Shown here: one piece after another, positions 15,428 to 23,817 of the stretch
How the letters are laid out: each line of letters starts with the position of its first letter
How positions within the stretch are numbered: the stretch's first letter is position 1
Source: CAWCDJ01 sp963794265
GTDB taxonomy: Bacteria > Acidobacteriota > Terriglobia > Bryobacterales > Bryobacteraceae
Assembly (NCBI GenBank): GCA_963794265.1
Contig: CAWCDJ010000004.1
Location: forward strand, 310,001 to 374,000
Direction: 5' to 3'
DNA: 64,000 nt
Program-made: the position numbers and the translations under genes
Notes under the pieces: generated by a model
Seen by the model: the letters and a program-made list of their open reading frames with translations, nothing else
What the model was told of the DNA's origin: nothing
Database searches by the model: none

Positions 15428-18400
15428 ATGAAAAAAACGTTCTCGCTGTACGTGTGCGCGGTCCTGTTTTCCGCCGCGGCATTCGCGCAAGGCGTGGCCG
15501 GTCTCGGCGGTGTATCGGGCACGGTACGCGATGCCTCCGGCGCCGTAGTACCGGGTGCGACCGTAGTCGTGTCTAACGATGCCAAGGGGATCAGGCGCAC
15601 GATGGAAACCACGGATGCCGGGCTGTTCGCGGCGCCGGCATTAACGCCATCCTCGGGCTACAGCATCGCCGTCACCAAATCGGGCTTCGCTGACTGGGAA
15701 GCCAAAGATTTCGACATTCTGGTCGGGCAAACCGTAGACTTCAAGATCACGATGCAAGTCTCTTCGGCCTCAACCAAGGTGGATGTCACCGCCGAAGCTC
15801 CCCTGGTCGAAGATACCAAGAGCGGAGTGACGGCCACGGTAGATCAGAACCAGATCGACAACCTGCCGATCAACGGACGCCGCGTGGACAGCTTCGTCCT
15901 CATGACACCCGCGGTTACCAATGACGGCGAATTCGGCCTGATCAGCTTTCGTGGGATCGCCATGGGGAACTCCTTCCTCACCGACGGCAACGACACCACC
16001 GAAAGCTTCTATAACGAGAATGCCGGCCGCACCCGCATCGGCAGCCAATTGTCGCAGGACGCAGTGCAGGAATTCCAGGTGCTCTCCGACGGCTTTTCGG
16101 CCGAATTCGGCCGCGCCATGGGCGGCGTCGTCAACACCATCACCCGAAGCGGCAGCAATGACCTCCACGGCACCGGCTATTGGTACTTCCGCAACCGCAC
16201 GCTGGAAGCCGCGGACCGCTATGCCAACGGCCAGAAGGGCCCGGAGTGGCGTCACAACGCGGGCTTCAGCCTGGGCGGTCCGGCCAAGAAGGACAAACTC
16301 TTCTATTTCGTTAACTACGACTACACGGACCGCAATTTTCCGGGGCTGAACCGGATCGTCAACAATTCGCTGACGGATGCCACGGGAAACTACATTCCCG
16401 CCTCCAACTGCACCGCCACGGCGGCCCAGTGCACCGCGGCGATCAATTTTATTCAGAAACAGATGAACGTGATGGTCCCACGCAGCTATAACCAGGACTT
16501 GGGCTTCGCCAAGCTCGACTGGCACCCTTCGGACCGGAATTCCTTCAGCGTCGATTTGAACGTGATGCACTGGGTTTCGCCGCACGGCATCCAGACCCAG
16601 ACTGTTCTGACCAACGGCAACATGATCGGCAATAACGGCAATTCCACGGTGGAAGACCGCTATGGCAAGGCTTCCTGGACCTCCATCGTCACCCCGAATT
16701 CGGTCAACGAGTTCCGGTTTGGCTGGTTCAAGGACCGCCTCTCGGACCCCGGAGCATCCGACCTGTGGCCGGCGGAAACCGGCGGCACCTACATCACCGT
16801 AGCCGGTTCGACGGTCGGAGCCGCGCAGGCTTACCCGCGCACTTATCCGAGCGAGAACCGCTTTCAGTTCGTGGATGACTACAGCTGGACCCGCGGCGCC
16901 CACTCCGCCAAATTCGGAGTGGATTTCTCGACCACCAACGACTGGATGAACCAGCTCTACAACGCCAACGGCGGCTATAGCTTCTCCAACCTGACGAATT
17001 TCGCCAAGGACTTCAACGGCGGCGACTTCAACTCGGGCGTGCGCGATTACAGCAGCTACACCCAGACGTTCGGCAACCCGATTCACAGCATCCGTACTAC
17101 CGACGCCAACTTCTACGTGCAGGACACCTGGAAGATGACCAGCCGCCTCACGATGAATTACGGGGTGCGGTATGAAAAGACCTTCCTCCCAGCCCTTCCT
17201 CATCCGGACCCCAACTGGCCGCAAACGGGCGTGCTGAACTCGCCGAATAAGGACTTCTCACCCCGCTTCAGTGTCTCTTATTCGTTCAACGACAAGACCG
17301 TCCTGCGGGCGGGCTATGGAATCTTCTATGCCCGGTTCCACGGGAACATGCTCGATACGCTGTGGCTCGGCGGCAGCACCTACCAGACGTCCATCTCGAT
17401 CACTCCCAGCCAGGCCGGCGCGCCGATCTTCCCGAACACACTGGCGAATGCCTCGGCCACCGGCACGATCAAGCTCGAAATGGCCGCGCCCGATTTTCAC
17501 AACCCCTATACCCAGCAGGGAACCGTCGCCCTGGAGCGCCAACTGACCCGCGATATAGGCCTCACCGCCAGCTACATCTGGAGCCGCGGTATCGGCCTGT
17601 ACGTGCAGCGCGACTTGAACCTGGGAGCCCCCGGCCCCACCGAAACCTACACCATTCAAAACGCCGCCGGCGCGGTCGCCGGAACATATACCACCCCGGT
17701 TTACGTGATCGGCAACCGCCTCGACCCCCGCTACAGCCAGATCCTGCAAATCGAGAACGGTGCGCAGTCCTGGTACAACGCTCTGGCTCTGCAACTCCGC
17801 AGGCGCTTCTCCCACGGCTTCAGCACCCAGATCTCCTACACCTGGTCGCACGCCATCGACGATGGCAACGAGCAGGGCGCCAGTTGGAATATCTCGAACA
17901 GCTACAACAACGCGACCGCGCCCGGAAACTGGGGCTTCGATAAAGGCAGTTCGACGCTCGACCAGCGCCATCGCGCATCTATCAATTGGGTTTGGGAGCC
18001 GAAGTTCGTGCAGAGCACCGCGCCCTGGGCCCGCTACTTGGTCAACGGCTGGCAGCTTTCCGGCCTGACAACGCTGGCCTCCGCCCACCCGGTCTCTCCC
18101 ACCATCAATTCCGCTTCCACCAGCGCGAATGGCGTCTTTCCGGGAGTCACCCTGGCTGCCAGCACCATCAATGGTTCAGGCGGTTGGAATCGCGTGCCGT
18201 TCCTGCCGGTTGGAATGCTCAACGTCGACCAGATCTACTCGGTGGACGCCCGCATCACGCGCAAGTTCCCGATCGGTGAGTCCAAAAGCTTGAATCTCTC
18301 GTTCGAGGCATTCAACGCGTTCAATACCATTCACAATACGGCTGTGCAGACGGCTGCGTACTCGGTGAGCTCGGGCGGCATCTTGAAGCCGGTTCTCACC

Positions 18401-18499
18401 AGCGGCGTGTCGCTGCTCGGCACCGGGACCCAATCCCAGGGTTTCCCGGACGGCACCAACGCACGCCGCTGCCAGGTAGCCATGCGCTTCGTGTTCTAA
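15428..18499 (+). CDS. Oar-like TonB-dependent outer-membrane receptor
   Basis: 1023 residues with signal peptide MKKTFSLYVCAVLFSAAAFA behind an aagagg site. Residues about 30-115 form a carboxypeptidase-regulatory-like Ig domain (GTVRDASGAVVPGATVVV), then a plug (VDQNQIDNLPINGRRVDSF, residues about 137-157) and a large beta-barrel ending in phenylalanine (VAMRFVF), the outer-membrane insertion signal. This architecture is the Oar/CarboxypepD_reg TonB-dependent receptor class, greatly expanded in Acidobacteriota and Myxococcota, and often linked to uptake or export of peptides or large ligands. There is no TonB, ExbB or ExbD nearby. Followed at once by a strong intrinsic terminator, so it is monocistronic. 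Confidence 0.92.
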   Translation: MKKTFSLYVCAVLFSAAAFAQGVAGLGGVSGTVRDASGAVVPGATVVVSNDAKGIRRTMETTDAGLFAAPALTPSSGYSIAVTKSGFADWEAKDFDILVGQTVDFKITMQVSSASTKVDVTAEAPLVEDTKSGVTATVDQNQIDNLPINGRRVDSFVLMTPAVTNDGEFGLISFRGIAMGNSFLTDGNDTTESFYNENAGRTRIGSQLSQDAVQEFQVLSDGFSAEFGRAMGGVVNTITRSGSNDLHGTGYWYFRNRTLEAADRYANGQKGPEWRHNAGFSLGGPAKKDKLFYFVNYDYTDRNFPGLNRIVNNSLTDATGNYIPASNCTATAAQCTAAINFIQKQMNVMVPRSYNQDLGFAKLDWHPSDRNSFSVDLNVMHWVSPHGIQTQTVLTNGNMIGNNGNSTVEDRYGKASWTSIVTPNSVNEFRFGWFKDRLSDPGASDLWPAETGGTYITVAGSTVGAAQAYPRTYPSENRFQFVDDYSWTRGAHSAKFGVDFSTTNDWMNQLYNANGGYSFSNLTNFAKDFNGGDFNSGVRDYSSYTQTFGNPIHSIRTTDANFYVQDTWKMTSRLTMNYGVRYEKTFLPALPHPDPNWPQTGVLNSPNKDFSPRFSVSYSFNDKTVLRAGYGIFYARFHGNMLDTLWLGGSTYQTSISITPSQAGAPIFPNTLANASATGTIKLEMAAPDFHNPYTQQGTVALERQLTRDIGLTASYIWSRGIGLYVQRDLNLGAPGPTETYTIQNAAGAVAGTYTTPVYVIGNRLDPRYSQILQIENGAQSWYNALALQLRRRFSHGFSTQISYTWSHAIDDGNEQGASWNISNSYNNATAPGNWGFDKGSSTLDQRHRASINWVWEPKFVQSTAPWARYLVNGWQLSGLTTLASAHPVSPTINSASTSANGVFPGVTLAASTINGSGGWNRVPFLPVGMLNVDQIYSVDARITRKFPIGESKSLNLSFEAFNAFNTIHNTAVQTAAYSVSSGGILKPVLTSGVSLLGTGTQSQGFPDGTNARRCQVAMRFVF

Positions 18500-18524
18500 A
18501 CACCGGTCTTTCCTCAGATTCCCC

Positions 18525-18559
18525 GGGGCAGGCGGCATCCACCGCCTGCCCCTTTGTTT
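18525..18559 (+). terminator. Intrinsic terminator after the TonB-dependent receptor
   Basis: Perfect 11-bp GC stem, ggggcaggcgg (18525-18535) and ccgcctgcccc (18542-18552), with a 6-base loop and then tttgtttt. A textbook rho-independent terminator starting 26 bp after the receptor stop codon. Confidence 0.93.
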
Positions 18560-18585
18560 TGCGTGCATGGTGCTAGTCTGAACTC

Positions 18586-19494
18586 GTGCGCAGCTTCTTC
18601 CTCTTTCTATCGCGCCAAAAGCACTTGCGCCGATGGATGGAAACCTCCTCTCTTGCCAAACGCCTCGCCACCCGGTTCGTGGCGGGAGAAACCCTCGACG
18701 AGGCCCTCGCCGTAGGCCGCAAACTCAATTCCGAAGGGATCACGGTCACCCTGGACTGCCTCGGCGAAAGCGTCACCAGCCTCGAAGAGGCCGCCCAGGC
18801 GCGCGACGTCTACGTGCGCACCCTCTCCGCCATCCACGATTCGGGCATCCAGGGCAACGTCTCGCTAAAGCTTACCCAGTTCGGCCTCGATATTTCCGCC
18901 GAACAATGCCTGGCTAATGTCGAAATCCTGGTCCGCCGCGCGGCGGAACTCGGCAGCTTCGTCCGGGTGGATATGGAATCGAGCGAGTATACCGACCGCA
19001 CCCTCGACATCGTCTCTACACTCTTCAGTCGTTATCCGGTGGTGGGCATCGTCATACAGGCTTACCTCTACCGCAGTCGAAAGGATGTGGAAAATCTCAG
19101 CGCCCGGGGAATCCGGGTCCGGCTATGTAAGGGAGCCTACCTGGAACCGGCGGGTGTGGCATTTGCCCACAAATCGGAGGTGGACCGCAACTACGCGGAT
19201 CTTATGAAGCTTCTGCTCACCGCGGGGACCTACCCGGCCATCGCCACTCACGACGAAGCCATGATCGAGGCGACAAAGGCTTGGGCGGCGGAGCGGAATA
19301 TCCCGCGCGATGCATTCGAGTTCCAGATGCTCTACGGCATCCGTCGCGATCTTCAGCGCAAATTGATCTCCGAAGGCTACCGGCTCCGGCTCTACGTGCC
19401 ATTCGGCCGTGCCTGGTACCCTTACTATATGCGCCGGCTCGCCGAACGGCCGGCCAACGTGTTCTTCATTTTGCGCAATTTATTCCGCCACTAA
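18586..19494 (+). CDS. Proline dehydrogenase (monofunctional)
   Basis: 302 residues from GTG 18586. FAD-dependent TIM-barrel enzyme oxidising proline to pyrroline-5-carboxylate at the membrane. Family motifs: VTLDCLGESV near 50, VSLKLTQFGLD, VRVDMESSEYTD, the FAD-site lysine motif RLCKGAYLEP (about 180), FQMLYGIR, and the substrate-binding C-terminal helix YYMRRLAERPANV. Length matches the short bacterial PutB/FadM-like enzymes rather than bifunctional PutA. No P5C dehydrogenase is adjacent. It starts 27 bp after the terminator, so it must carry its own promoter within or beyond the hairpin. Confidence 0.93.
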   Translation: MRSFFLFLSRQKHLRRWMETSSLAKRLATRFVAGETLDEALAVGRKLNSEGITVTLDCLGESVTSLEEAAQARDVYVRTLSAIHDSGIQGNVSLKLTQFGLDISAEQCLANVEILVRRAAELGSFVRVDMESSEYTDRTLDIVSTLFSRYPVVGIVIQAYLYRSRKDVENLSARGIRVRLCKGAYLEPAGVAFAHKSEVDRNYADLMKLLLTAGTYPAIATHDEAMIEATKAWAAERNIPRDAFEFQMLYGIRRDLQRKLISEGYRLRLYVPFGRAWYPYYMRRLAERPANVFFILRNLFRH

Positions 19495-19574
19495 CCCGGC
19501 ACGGCCTCTCAGCCCCTTGCGCGCAGCGGCATTCCATTTAGAAACTAAACATAGGGGAGGAGAGTCTATACCGT

Positions 19575-20027
19575 ATGCGCTATTGGGGCTTTTTCGCTGC
19601 CAAACTGGCCGTGGCTGCCGCGTCGCTGTATGCCTTATTAGCGCTGCTCAATTGGTTTTGGCCACCGGAACTCAACTTCTTCACGTACATTCCACCGCGC
19701 TTCGGGTACGACCTCGGGTATACCCTCGCCGTACTGCTGTGGTTTCTCCTGTGCACCGGTGCCGTTTACCTCATCATTTGGGACCAGCGCTATCGCTGCC
19801 GGGTGTGCCTGCGCCGCCTGCGGATGCCAGTCCAGACCGGCTCATGGAGCAGGATGCTCCAATTCGGCCGCCCGCGAATTGAATACATCTGCCTGTATGG
19901 GCATGGAACTCTGACGGAAGACGAATTGCAGATCTCCGGGCTCGCAAACCCCGAGTGGACTCCCCATTCGGACGATATCTGGGAGGAACTCTGCGCATCG
20001 ACCAAGGAACCAGGCGACCAGCCGTGA
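19575..20027 (+). CDS. Membrane protein with a C-terminal zinc-ribbon-like segment, unknown function
   Basis: 150 residues behind a purine-rich ggggaggag site. Two transmembrane helices (about 8-27 and 47-72: LGYTLAVLLWFLLCTGAVYLI) are followed by a cytoplasmic part starting DQRYRCRVCLRRLRMP; the CxxC could be half of a metal site, with a later Cys in YICLYGHG. I do not recognise the family. It overlaps the next gene by four bases (GTGA), so the two are expressed together and may interact. Confidence 0.7.
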   Translation: MRYWGFFAAKLAVAAASLYALLALLNWFWPPELNFFTYIPPRFGYDLGYTLAVLLWFLLCTGAVYLIIWDQRYRCRVCLRRLRMPVQTGSWSRMLQFGRPRIEYICLYGHGTLTEDELQISGLANPEWTPHSDDIWEELCASTKEPGDQP

Positions 20028-20374
20028 AGCCCGTCGCGCCGTGGCGCATTGGGGCAGCCGGCCTGATTCTCGCGGGTATGGTCTTCCTGCTGGCGAGGCT
20101 GGCCCCCGTGTACTTCCGTGACCTTCAGCTTCAGAATTACGTGGCTGAATTGACACAGTCTACCTCCAATCGGGCAAAACCGGACGATGCCGTTCGCGCT
20201 TTGATCCTGGATCGCGCTCATCAGTTGGATCTTCCTGTTCTGGCAGACAACGTGCATATCAAGCGGTCGCCGGGGGGAAACCTTCAACATGTGGACGTCC
20301 GTTATTTCGTGCGAGTTGGCCTTCCTGGCTATACGGTCGATCTGCACTTCTACCCCGCCGCCGGCAGCCGCTAA
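20024..20374 (+). CDS. Small single-pass membrane protein, unknown function
   Basis: 116 residues from GTG 20024, which overlaps the preceding stop (GTGA). One N-terminal membrane helix (IGAAGLILAGMVFLLARL, about 8-26) is followed by an extracytoplasmic domain of about 85 residues ending VDVRYFVRVGLPGYTVDLHFYP. The layout resembles small DUF4845-type proteins, but I would not assign it firmly. A compact hairpin (20375-20390) lies directly after the stop, before the PBP gene. Confidence 0.65.
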   Translation: MKPVAPWRIGAAGLILAGMVFLLARLAPVYFRDLQLQNYVAELTQSTSNRAKPDDAVRALILDRAHQLDLPVLADNVHIKRSPGGNLQHVDVRYFVRVGLPGYTVDLHFYPAAGSR

Positions 20375-20390
20375 CCGGGCGAACGCCCGG
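20375..20390. other. Short GC hairpin between genes
   Basis: ccgggc-gaac-gcccgg, a 6-bp stem with a tetraloop immediately after the stop codon at 20372-20374. There is no T-run, so at most an attenuating or mRNA-stabilising structure. The ggag that probably serves the next gene overlaps its 3' edge. Confidence 0.35.
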
Positions 20391-20401
20391 AGCACCCCTT
20401 C

Positions 20402-23011
20402 ATGCGAGAATCAAGGTTAGTGCCCAAGACTGCCAAGACTGCTGGTAAGCGGGAAATGAGGGTTCGGATTCCGAACCACTCGGCCCTGGCCCGATTCGCA
20501 CTGGGACCGGTGGGGCGCGTTCTGATCGTCGGAACCGCCCTGTTCACGATCGTCGGACTGGGCGCGTTCACGTATTTCTACCACAAGTATTCGCAACTGA
20601 TTGACGAAAAACTGCGTTCCGGCCCCTTCGCCAATACGGCCAAGCTCTATGCGGCGCCGGAAACCGTGGCGGTGGGAGACCCCATCGGGGCGGCCGAAAT
20701 CGCCGCCGACCTGCGTCGTGGCGGCTATTCCGAGTCGCAGAGCAACCCGATCGGATATTACCGGATGCGCCCGGACGCCATCGAAATTTTCCCCCAGGTG
20801 GAGTCGTACTTCGACCAGGAAGCGGGCCTCATCAAGTTCGCCAACGGCAAGATCTCGCAGATTATTTCCTTGCGGGACAATACCCAGCGCAGCCAGTATC
20901 AGCTCGAGCCGGAGCTCATCACGAATGTTTCCGGAGTCCGGGAAAAGCGGCGCATGGTGGCGTTCCGGGATATTCCGCCGGTCCTGGTGCAGGCCGTGAC
21001 TTCGGCCGAGGACAAGCGATTCTTCCAGCACGCCGGCTTCGACCCCATCCGCATTATTAAAGCTGCTTATATCGATGTCCGGGAGGGGCGCAAGGACCAG
21101 GGAGCTTCCACCCTCAGCCAGCAGCTGGCCCGCATGTTCTGGCTTGACCAGGAAAAGCGCTGGACCCGCAAATTCGCCGAGATGATCATCACGCTCCAAC
21201 TGGAGCAGAGGCTTTCGAAGGAAGAGATCTTTGAGGATTACGCCAACCAGATCGACTTGGGCTGGCGCGGCACCTACAACATCCGCGGTTTCGGACAGGC
21301 TGCGGAGGTCTACCTGGGGAAAGACCTCAGCCAGATTACGCTGCCGGAAGCCGCCGAATTGGCGGGGATGATCCAGCGTCCCGGTTACTTCGACCCGTTC
21401 CGTCACCCCGACCGCATGACGGAACGCCGCAATATTGTGCTTAAACTGATGAAAGAAAACGACTTCATCAATGAGCACGACTACGAGCTGGCAGTTGCCT
21501 CCCCGCTCACCGTGGCCAAGGGCGCGGCACAGTCGATCGAGGCCCCGTATTTCGTTGATCTGGTGACCGACACGCTGCAGAACAAGTTCCAAGACACGGA
21601 CTTCCGCTCCAGCGCTTTCCGCATCTATACCACGCTGGACATGAACCTGCAGCGCGCCGCGGCCGATGCCGTCCGCAATGGCATGGAAAACGTGGATGCG
21701 CAGATCCGGAAGCAGCGCCGCTTCCGGGGGCAGAAGCCGCCTGAGGCCCAGGTTGCGCTGCTGGCGATCGACCCTCACACGGGCGAAGTGAAGGCGCTGG
21801 TGGGCGGCCGCAATTACGGTGTCAGCCAACTGAACCACGTGATGGCCAAACGCCAGCCCGGTTCGATTTTCAAGCCATTCGTCTACGCTGCGGCCATGGA
21901 CACCGCAGTCGAAGGCGGCCCCCGCATTCTGACCCCCAGCAGCATGGTTCTGGACCAGCCCACCACCTTCTGGTTCGACGGTAAACCCTATGAACCGAGC
22001 AATTTCGAGCACAAGTTTTACGGCGAGGTGACCCTGCGCGACGCTCTGGCGCATTCGCTGAACGTCGCCACCGTCAAGGTCGCGGAAATGGTGGGTTACG
22101 ATAGCGTGGTCGAAATGGCCAATCGGGCGGGGATGAACTACAAGATCCAGGCCACCCCCGCGGTCGCCCTGGGATCCTACGAAATCACGCCGCTCGAGGC
22201 CGTCGGAGCCTACACGATTTTCGCCAATCGTGGAGATTACGTGAAGCCGGGTTTGCTGCGCATGGTTCGCTCGCAGGGGGGCAAGACCCTCTTCAAGAGC
22301 AAGGTCGAAGATAAGCAGGTGCTCGACCCGCGGGTCGCGTACCTGATGACTTCGATGATGGAAGAGGTGCTCCGCACGGGCACCGCGGCCGGTGTCCGCG
22401 CACGCTACAATATCGACTTTCCCGCTGCGGGAAAAACCGGCACCTCCCATGACGGCTGGTTCGCCGGCTACACCTCCGAACTGCTCTGCGTAGTCTGGGT
22501 CGGCTTCGACGACAATCGCGAACTCAACCTGGAGGGTGCCCACTCGGCCGCGCCCATCTGGGCAGAATTCATGAAGCGCGCGGCCACCTACAGGGAATAC
22601 CGGGATACGAAGCCATTCGAGGCACCCGACGGAATTGTCTCGGTCTCCATCGATCCGGAATCCGGGATGCTGGCCACTCCATCCTGCCCCACGACCCGCC
22701 AGGAAGTGTATATCGCCGGCACTCAACCGGTCACTTCCTGCCCGCTCCACGGTGGCGGGCACCCGGTAACCAACGTCTCCGGCTGGGAGGTCGCGCAACC
22801 CAAGCCGGCGGAGGGAGAGAGCGCCGCCCCACGCGTCACTGGATCCGGGAGCGACGGGGAGGTTCGGCCGGTGGATGTCACGCGACGGTCGGTCCGGCAG
22901 AGCGGCTCGGTGAACGCCGTTGCTGCTTCACCACCTCCCGCCCCCGCCCCGCCCGCCAAGAAGGTGGAGAAAAAAGGCCTCTTCCGGCGTCTAATCGGTG
23001 TGTTTAAATAA
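20402..23011 (+). CDS. Class A penicillin-binding protein (PBP1b-like)
   Basis: 869 residues, bifunctional peptidoglycan synthase. One N-terminal membrane helix (about 38-60), a UB2H-like segment (about 75-140), then the GT51 transglycosylase with TSAEDKRFFQHAGFD (catalytic Glu about 201) and QGASTLSQQLAR. The transpeptidase domain carries RQPGSIFKPF (SxxK, about 484), SLN (about 546) and AAGKTGTSHDGWF (KTG, about 680). The tail from 790 on is rich in Pro and Ala and ends KKGLFRRLIG. The UB2H-like segment and order favour PBP1b over PBP1a. The start is supported by ggag nine bases upstream; an internal ATG at 20456 is an alternative. Two TPR protein genes follow closely. Confidence 0.93.
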   Translation: MRESRLVPKTAKTAGKREMRVRIPNHSALARFALGPVGRVLIVGTALFTIVGLGAFTYFYHKYSQLIDEKLRSGPFANTAKLYAAPETVAVGDPIGAAEIAADLRRGGYSESQSNPIGYYRMRPDAIEIFPQVESYFDQEAGLIKFANGKISQIISLRDNTQRSQYQLEPELITNVSGVREKRRMVAFRDIPPVLVQAVTSAEDKRFFQHAGFDPIRIIKAAYIDVREGRKDQGASTLSQQLARMFWLDQEKRWTRKFAEMIITLQLEQRLSKEEIFEDYANQIDLGWRGTYNIRGFGQAAEVYLGKDLSQITLPEAAELAGMIQRPGYFDPFRHPDRMTERRNIVLKLMKENDFINEHDYELAVASPLTVAKGAAQSIEAPYFVDLVTDTLQNKFQDTDFRSSAFRIYTTLDMNLQRAAADAVRNGMENVDAQIRKQRRFRGQKPPEAQVALLAIDPHTGEVKALVGGRNYGVSQLNHVMAKRQPGSIFKPFVYAAAMDTAVEGGPRILTPSSMVLDQPTTFWFDGKPYEPSNFEHKFYGEVTLRDALAHSLNVATVKVAEMVGYDSVVEMANRAGMNYKIQATPAVALGSYEITPLEAVGAYTIFANRGDYVKPGLLRMVRSQGGKTLFKSKVEDKQVLDPRVAYLMTSMMEEVLRTGTAAGVRARYNIDFPAAGKTGTSHDGWFAGYTSELLCVVWVGFDDNRELNLEGAHSAAPIWAEFMKRAATYREYRDTKPFEAPDGIVSVSIDPESGMLATPSCPTTRQEVYIAGTQPVTSCPLHGGGHPVTNVSGWEVAQPKPAEGESAAPRVTGSGSDGEVRPVDVTRRSVRQSGSVNAVAASPPPAPAPPAKKVEKKGLFRRLIGVFK

Positions 23012-23028
23012 ATCCTAGGGGGTGCACC

Positions 23029-23817
23029 ATGCTTCCTCGACTCCTTGTGTCGGGACTCGCGATCATTCTCGGTACGATCGCGGCGCCGGCACAAACCAGT
23101 ACCCCATCGGACCGGGTTGTACCCGGCACGCCCGCCGTCGGCCATCCGAGTAGCCCGGAACTCACACCGGAAATGCGCGGTGACATCTTCATGGCCCGGA
23201 AGATGTACCGCGAGGCCATCGAGGCATTCCGGCAGGGCTCTCCCACCGACCCGGTGCTGTGGAACAAGATTGGGATTGCCTACCACCAGATGCAGGAACT
23301 CGGCAGCGCAAAAAAGAGCTACGAGCACGCGCTTAAGCTGAAAAAGGATTACGTCGAGGCCATCAACAATCTCGGCACCGTCTACTACGCTCAGAAGAGC
23401 TATCGGAGAGCGGTCGGCTGGTACAAGAAAGCGATCAATCTGGCGGCCAACGAACCAAAGTCGTCTTCCATCTACATGAACCTCGGCACCGCCTACTTCG
23501 CCCGCAAGAAATACGAAGATGCGACTAAGGCATATCAGGTGGCATTGCAGTTGGACCCGCAGGTTTTCGAGCGCCAAAGCAGCTACGGCGTCCTGCTCGA
23601 AGAACGCAGCGTTGAAGAGCGCGCCAAGTACCACTTCTACGTCGCCAAGCTCTATGCGAAGGACGGCCGGAACGAGTTGGCTATCCAATATCTGCGCAAG
23701 GCGCTCGAAGAGGGATACAAAGAGAGAAAACATCTGGAAGAGACACCCGAGTTCGCAGGGCTCAAAGACCTGCCGGAATTCAAAGAGCTTCTGGCCAGGG
23801 AACCGCGTGTTCTCTAG
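23029..23817 (+). CDS. Secreted TPR-repeat protein
   Basis: 262 residues with a signal peptide (MLPRLLVSGLAIILGTIAAPAQ) behind agggggtg. Four or more tetratricopeptide repeats cover about 55-215 (LWNKIGIAYHQMQELGSAKKSYEHAL, then INNLGTVYYAQKSYRRAVGWYKKA, then IYMNLGTAYFARKKYEDATKAYQVAL). TPRs are protein-binding scaffolds; the position 17 bp after a PBP1b gene and just before a second TPR protein suggests an envelope role, possibly as a synthase partner. This is inferred from position only. It overlaps the next gene by 11 bp. Confidence 0.8.
   Translation: MLPRLLVSGLAIILGTIAAPAQTSTPSDRVVPGTPAVGHPSSPELTPEMRGDIFMARKMYREAIEAFRQGSPTDPVLWNKIGIAYHQMQELGSAKKSYEHALKLKKDYVEAINNLGTVYYAQKSYRRAVGWYKKAINLAANEPKSSSIYMNLGTAYFARKKYEDATKAYQVALQLDPQVFERQSSYGVLLEERSVEERAKYHFYVAKLYAKDGRNELAIQYLRKALEEGYKERKHLEETPEFAGLKDLPEFKELLAREPRVL

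Noticed and set aside
20417..22798. 793-codon frame opposite the PBP gene
   Set aside because: Antisense shadow with no domain; the PBP motifs are unambiguous.
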